From: Bradyrhizobium niftali | Lineage (GTDB): Bacteria > Pseudomonadota > Alphaproteobacteria > Rhizobiales > Xanthobacteraceae | Reading direction: 5' to 3' | NCBI RefSeq assembly: GCF_004571025.1 | Contig: NZ_SPQT01000022.1 | Location: 62,001-126,000 of the forward strand | Length of the DNA stretch: 64,000 bases | Shown here: piece after piece, positions 60,192 to 64,000 of the stretch | How the letters are laid out: each line of letters opens with the position of its first letter | Position numbering within the stretch: the first letter of the stretch is position 1 | Program-made: the position numbers and the translations under genes | Notes under the pieces: model-generated | Database searches by the model: none | What the model saw: the letters and a program-made list of their open reading frames with translations, nothing else | What the model was told of the DNA's origin: nothing

Positions 60192-61130
60192 TCACTTGGC
60201 TCTCGGAATAAATCCGGGCACACCCGTCTCGACCACCGCGTTGAACCTGACGCTGGTGGTGATGCGGTCCCGAATCTCCTCCATGGAGTCTTCAGGGAGC
60301 GCCGAAATGTCAAAGCTCTCCCGGATGCGCTGAGGCTTGGTCGAAGTGGTCAGGAATGCGGTGCCGCGCTGCACGGCCCAGGCCAGAGCCACCTGAGCCG
60401 GCGTCTTGTGCACACGCTGCGCGATCGCAGTGATCACGGGGTCTTGCAATACGCTTGGCTCCATGGCGTGCCCCAGCGCCGCAAACGCCTGCAGCACGAT
60501 CCCATGCTCGCGGCAGAAATCGAGCAGGTCCCACTCGGGGAGATATGGATGCGATTCGACCTGCACCATGGCAGGCCTGATCCGTGCGATCGCAACGATC
60601 TCGCGCAACTTCTCCACGGTGATGTCCGAGAGACCGATCGACCTGCAATGTCCGTCGTCGACGAGGCGCTCCATCGCCTGCCAGGTCTGCGCTAAAGTAA
60701 CGCCAGAATCATAAATCACCCGGCCGCGCTCATCTCTCGGGTCCTGCTCGTCGCCGGGTCGAAAGGCGAAGGGCGTATGGATGATGTAGCAATCGATCGT
60801 GTCGACTTGCAGCCGCCTGCGACTTGCGTCGAAGGCGGGCTTGACCCTCTCCGGGCGATGATTCGTGTTCCATAGCTTCGTGGTCACGAACAGGTCCCGG
60901 CGCTGAAGCGTTCCCTCCTCGAACGCTTCCCGCATCGCATCGCCAACGGCCTCTTCATTACGGTAACGTTCCGCGCAATCGAGGTGTCGAAATCCCGCCT
61001 CCAATGCAGCCTTGGTCGCCTGTTTGGTCGCGAGAGGATCCGGGATGAGTGTGCCAAATCCCGCAGCGGGAATTGTCCCGGATCCGTGGGTGGAAATCCT
61101 CGTGTAGCGGAGCGCATCCGATGTTGTCAT
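60192..61130 (-). CDS. Aldo/keto reductase
   Basis: A 312-aa NADPH-dependent reductase. The catalytic tetrad appears as AGFRHLDCAERYRNE (Asp, Tyr), VTTKLWNTNH (Lys) and DCYIIHTPFAF (His). The cofactor region TSTKPQRIRESFDI follows. It differs from the reductase at 15677 and is nearer to the plant/fungal xylose-reductase-like branch. The start MTTSDALR has AGGGACC upstream; the long frame adds 34 residues read from intergenic DNA. It probably lies on the element right of the tRNA fragment, 99 bp downstream of an EmrB-type exporter gene on the same strand. Confidence 0.88.
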   Translation of the reverse strand: MTTSDALRYTRISTHGSGTIPAAGFGTLIPDPLATKQATKAALEAGFRHLDCAERYRNEEAVGDAMREAFEEGTLQRRDLFVTTKLWNTNHRPERVKPAFDASRRRLQVDTIDCYIIHTPFAFRPGDEQDPRDERGRVIYDSGVTLAQTWQAMERLVDDGHCRSIGLSDITVEKLREIVAIARIRPAMVQVESHPYLPEWDLLDFCREHGIVLQAFAALGHAMEPSVLQDPVITAIAQRVHKTPAQVALAWAVQRGTAFLTTSTKPQRIRESFDISALPEDSMEEIRDRITTSVRFNAVVETGVPGFIPRAK

Positions 61131-61228
61131 GGTCCCTACTTCCTTGTTTAGGCCCGACCGCCGCAGGCGCGGCGGCCGTCGAGTGCGATCGACCGAAACC
61201 GGTCGATGCGGTCGCATTCCCCCGTTCC

Positions 61229-62725
61229 TCAACTTGCCGGCCGCGGTTTACGTAGAAAAAGCACAAGTGGGCTCACGACGAGCATGGCGAACATCAGGAT
61301 CTCGAACTGGCCTATGATCGCGACGACGGCAGCTTGATGGGTGACCATGCCGTTGAGCGCAGCAAGGCCCGGCTTGGCGATCGAGCCGGCGACATGCGCG
61401 GCGGTGCGGTATGGCGTCAGATCCTTGGCGAGCGCAACGTGCATCGCCTGCGTGTTGCCGTAGAAAAAGATCTGCACCACCGCGATGCCGATCGTGCTGC
61501 CATAGAGCCTGGACAGGTTGATGAGCGCGCCGCCTTCCGGACGGAGCTTTGGATCGAGCGTGCCAAACGCAGCCTTGGCGAGCGCCGGAATCACGATGCC
61601 GAGCCCTGCACCCTGGAGGAAGCCGGCCTCGGCCACCGCGCGCCAATCCATCGCCGGCGAATAGCCGAGCATCAGCCAATTGGCATAGACCACCAGCGCC
61701 ATTCCACCGATCAGGAACGGTCTGTAATCGATCTGCGCCGGCACCAGGCTCATCAACAGCACCCCTCCGACGAGCCCAACGCCGCGCGGGATGGTCATGT
61801 AGCCGGTGGTATCGACCGGGTAGTTGAGCAGTTCCTCCAGCATCGGCGATGTCAAAGCCAGGGTCGGCAACAGGACGAGGCCGACGGCGAAGGAGATCAC
61901 GATCGAAAGGACAAGGTTCCGATCTCTGAACAGTGCCGTGCGAAGAAAATGCTCCTTCCTCGTCATGACATGCACGACGAACAGATAGAATCCCAGAACC
62001 GAGACCACCGCTTCGATCCAGATTTCCCTGGATTCGAACCATTCCAGGCGCTCGCTCCGGTCGAGCAGCACTTGCAAGCCGATCATGCCGAACGAAAAAG
62101 TCGCCAGACCGAAAAAATCGAAGGGTTGCCTCCGCTCCGCCCTCTTCTCGCGAAGCCAGAACGCCATGGCGAGAAAAATGAATGCCGTGACCGGCAGGCT
62201 GACATAGAAGATCGACCGCCAGCCGAAATATTCGCTGAACCAGCCGCCGATACTCGCCCCGCTGCTGATGCCGAGCAGGGAGCACACCGTCCACGCCAGG
62301 CTTAGGCGGGCATGCCGCGCAGGCGGCTGCACCTCGAGCAGGATCGCCAGCGAAAGCGGAGCCAGCGGCCCGCTTGCTGCTCCCTGAACGATCCGGGCGA
62401 GCGCGAACTGGACGGACGACGTCGCCAGCGTATCCAGCACAAGACCAAGCGCGAAGACGGCAAGGGAGAATTGGTAAACCGACTTCCGTCCATAGCGTCC
62501 CGCAAGCCAGCTCGTGACCGACATGGATACGGCGCTCGCCGCAATATAAGAGGAGAACACCCACCCGACCTCGTCATTGGCCATCGACAGGGTTCCCTGG
62601 ATGTGCGGGAGCGCCGCATTGGGCAGCGAAATGTTGACGGCCTGCATGTAGGTCGCCAGGAGAGCCGCGAGCGACATGGCGCGATGGCCATCGGCGGCAG
62701 CGGTCGATGGGAGGGCGACACTCAT
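61229..62725 (-). CDS. emrB: DHA2-family MFS multidrug exporter (EmrB-like)
   Basis: A 498-aa inner-membrane proton antiporter with about fourteen transmembrane helices. VNISLPNAALPHIQGTLSMA is the DHA2 helix 1 motif; WLAGRYGRKSVYQFSLAVFA is the loop 2-3 motif; RIVQGAASGPLAPLSLAILL and motif C-like SLLGISSGASIGGWFSEYFG follow. It overlaps the HlyD-type adaptor stop as ATGA, the usual emrA-emrB coupling, so both form a tripartite pump with an outer-membrane channel encoded elsewhere. Substrates are likely hydrophobic toxins; not determined. Confidence 0.92.
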   Translation of the reverse strand: MSVALPSTAAADGHRAMSLAALLATYMQAVNISLPNAALPHIQGTLSMANDEVGWVFSSYIAASAVSMSVTSWLAGRYGRKSVYQFSLAVFALGLVLDTLATSSVQFALARIVQGAASGPLAPLSLAILLEVQPPARHARLSLAWTVCSLLGISSGASIGGWFSEYFGWRSIFYVSLPVTAFIFLAMAFWLREKRAERRQPFDFFGLATFSFGMIGLQVLLDRSERLEWFESREIWIEAVVSVLGFYLFVVHVMTRKEHFLRTALFRDRNLVLSIVISFAVGLVLLPTLALTSPMLEELLNYPVDTTGYMTIPRGVGLVGGVLLMSLVPAQIDYRPFLIGGMALVVYANWLMLGYSPAMDWRAVAEAGFLQGAGLGIVIPALAKAAFGTLDPKLRPEGGALINLSRLYGSTIGIAVVQIFFYGNTQAMHVALAKDLTPYRTAAHVAGSIAKPGLAALNGMVTHQAAVVAIIGQFEILMFAMLVVSPLVLFLRKPRPAS

Positions 62726-63900
62726 TTGACCTCCCTCGCCTGCGCAGGCTGAAGCAGATGGCGCAAACTGCTGCGGTATCCGGTATCGACGCGAGCAGTG
62801 ACACTGATGCCCGAGAACAACGGCCTGCTCGCGTCGACATCATCGAACTCGAGGCGCACCGGCAGACGCTGGACGACCTTGACCCAGTTTCCGGTCGCAT
62901 TTTCGGGGGGCAGCACCGAGAAATCCGATCCGGTACCGGGACTCATGCTGACGATGTGCGCCTTGAACCTGCGATCAGGATACGCATCGACGTCGATCGT
63001 TGCCTCTTGGCCCGTACGCATGTGAGTCAGCCCTGTTTCGCGAAAATTCGCCTCGATCCAGATCCGACGGCTCGACAGCAGCGAGAACACCGGCGCTCCG
63101 GCATTGACGAAGCCGCCGATCTGCAGGTCGTCGACCCTGGTCACGACGCCGTCCTCGGGGGCCGTCACTGTCGCATAGGAGAGATCGAGCCGTGCCCGGT
63201 CGAGCTGCGCCTTGGCCGCACGAACCGTCGGATGACGATTGACGTCGATATCTGGATCTCCATCCAGGGCCACGATCGTATTGGCGATCTGTTGTTCGAT
63301 CGATGATATGCGCTGGCGGGACACCTTAAGATTGGTCTCGGCCCGCTCGAAGACCGCGCGCGGCGTGAAATCGGAGGCGACCAGCATCTTCTTGCGGTCG
63401 TACTCGCGCTCGTCGAAGGTCGCCGAATCCCTTGCCGACTGCAGCTCGGCCTGTTGCTGGCGATAGGTTGCCTTGAGCCCGTCGATCTGAAGGCGTGCGC
63501 TGCCGAGCCGAGCCTCCGCCTGATCGACCGCAATCTGGTAGGGCTCCGGGTCGATGCGGAACAGCACTTGGCCCTGCCGCACGCTCTCATTGTCGTGCAC
63601 GGCGATCTCGACCGCCTGGCCGGAAACCCGGGCGTTGAGCGTTACTTTCGCTGCCCGAACGAACGCATTATCGGTCGAGACGTAGGGCTCCTGCGCAAAA
63701 TACACGGCGGCTCCGAGTACGGCCACCACGAGCGGCACAGCGAGCATCAACGGCCGGCGCAACCGCTCCATTACGCTCCTTCTGGGTACTGCGACCGCGC
63801 GGTCGGGCGGCGAGCCTTCCACGATTCGATCGAACTGCGTCTCCGCCGCACCCTCGCGTTCGCCCACGGTGCCGGCGACCGGCAAAAGATCTAACCGCAT
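62722..63900 (-). CDS. emrA: HlyD-family membrane fusion protein (EmrA-like)
   Basis: A 392-aa periplasmic adaptor. A cytoplasmic N-terminus precedes one transmembrane helix (LMLAVPLVVAVLGAAVYFAQ), then a lipoyl half-motif (STDNAFVRAAKVTLNARVSG), a long alpha-helical hairpin (QAEARLGSARLQIDGLKATY through ISSIEQQIANTIVAL), the second lipoyl half (YATVTAPEDGVVTRVDDLQI) and a beta-barrel domain. It bridges the EmrB pump and a TolC-like channel. GAGG lies 6 bp before the ATG at 63900. An AT-rich operator region lies upstream. Confidence 0.92.
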   Translation of the reverse strand: MRLDLLPVAGTVGEREGAAETQFDRIVEGSPPDRAVAVPRRSVMERLRRPLMLAVPLVVAVLGAAVYFAQEPYVSTDNAFVRAAKVTLNARVSGQAVEIAVHDNESVRQGQVLFRIDPEPYQIAVDQAEARLGSARLQIDGLKATYRQQQAELQSARDSATFDEREYDRKKMLVASDFTPRAVFERAETNLKVSRQRISSIEQQIANTIVALDGDPDIDVNRHPTVRAAKAQLDRARLDLSYATVTAPEDGVVTRVDDLQIGGFVNAGAPVFSLLSSRRIWIEANFRETGLTHMRTGQEATIDVDAYPDRRFKAHIVSMSPGTGSDFSVLPPENATGNWVKVVQRLPVRLEFDDVDASRPLFSGISVTARVDTGYRSSLRHLLQPAQAREVK

Positions 63901-63924
63901 GGAAGGACCTCATCACATATTTTA

Positions 63925-63936
63925 TAACGTTCGTTA
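63925..63936. promoter_or_regulatory. Inverted repeat upstream of emrAB, candidate repressor operator
   Basis: TAACG-TT-CGTTA, 25-36 bp before the emrA start, in a markedly AT-rich 100-bp stretch. TATAACG recurs at 63987-63993 near the window end. A TetR or MarR repressor is likely encoded just beyond the window; that is inference. Confidence 0.5.
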
Positions 63937-64000
63937 CAATTATTGTACCTCGGCACCGTAATCAAGGGTCTCTCAGGTTGTTTTTTATAACGATTGATAT

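Overview
The window is a GC-rich alphaproteobacterial chromosome segment. Its gene order and families point to Bradyrhizobium or a close relative in the Nitrobacteraceae: a cbbR / cbbF-P-T-A-L-S-X-E Calvin cycle cluster, many small general-stress-type genes, EcfG-like promoters (GGAAC-N16-CGTT) and abundant intergenic palindromes. The genus is an inference; I could run no search.

Layout. 1-21 kb is ordinary housekeeping and catabolic sequence: a truncated SDR, CorA, an L,D-transpeptidase, an extensin-like protein, an acyl-CoA ligase, an MBL hydrolase, glutaryl-CoA dehydrogenase, a RibBA-like protein, a KefB/YbaL antiporter, an aminotransferase with an XRE regulator, an aldo/keto reductase, PhoD, and a nitronate monooxygenase + SDR pair facing an HxlR regulator. 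21.8-26.7 kb is a run of small stress-type genes (PRC-barrel, PAP2 with two membrane proteins, RHH and several proteins of 40-90 aa). 26.9-34.7 kb holds a 2095-aa hybrid histidine kinase built on eleven tandem 92-residue poly-HAMP repeats, with an EcfG-type promoter and a REC-PAS-HWE kinase directly downstream. 34.7-42.6 kb has more small stress proteins, including a histone-like lysine-rich one, then a DegP protease, a universal stress protein and a PAS-GGDEF-EAL protein.

42.85-52.7 kb is the CO2-fixation operon on the minus strand with divergent cbbR. It supplies RubisCO, its activase CbbX and the regeneration enzymes. A strong intrinsic terminator lies between cbbS and cbbX. 53-58.3 kb has an MFS exporter/TetR pair with two matching operators, a long mosaic of palindromic repeats and a repeated element full of spurious reading frames, and an N-carbamoyl-D-amino-acid hydrolase.

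At 59852-59898 a 47-nt 3' fragment of a tRNA-Pro(CGG) gene looks like an attachment site. By its orientation, everything to the right (aldo/keto reductase, EmrB-type exporter, EmrA-type adaptor) would lie on an integrated element running beyond the window. Several genes shorter than 55 codons with good ribosome binding sites were added by reading the sequence directly.
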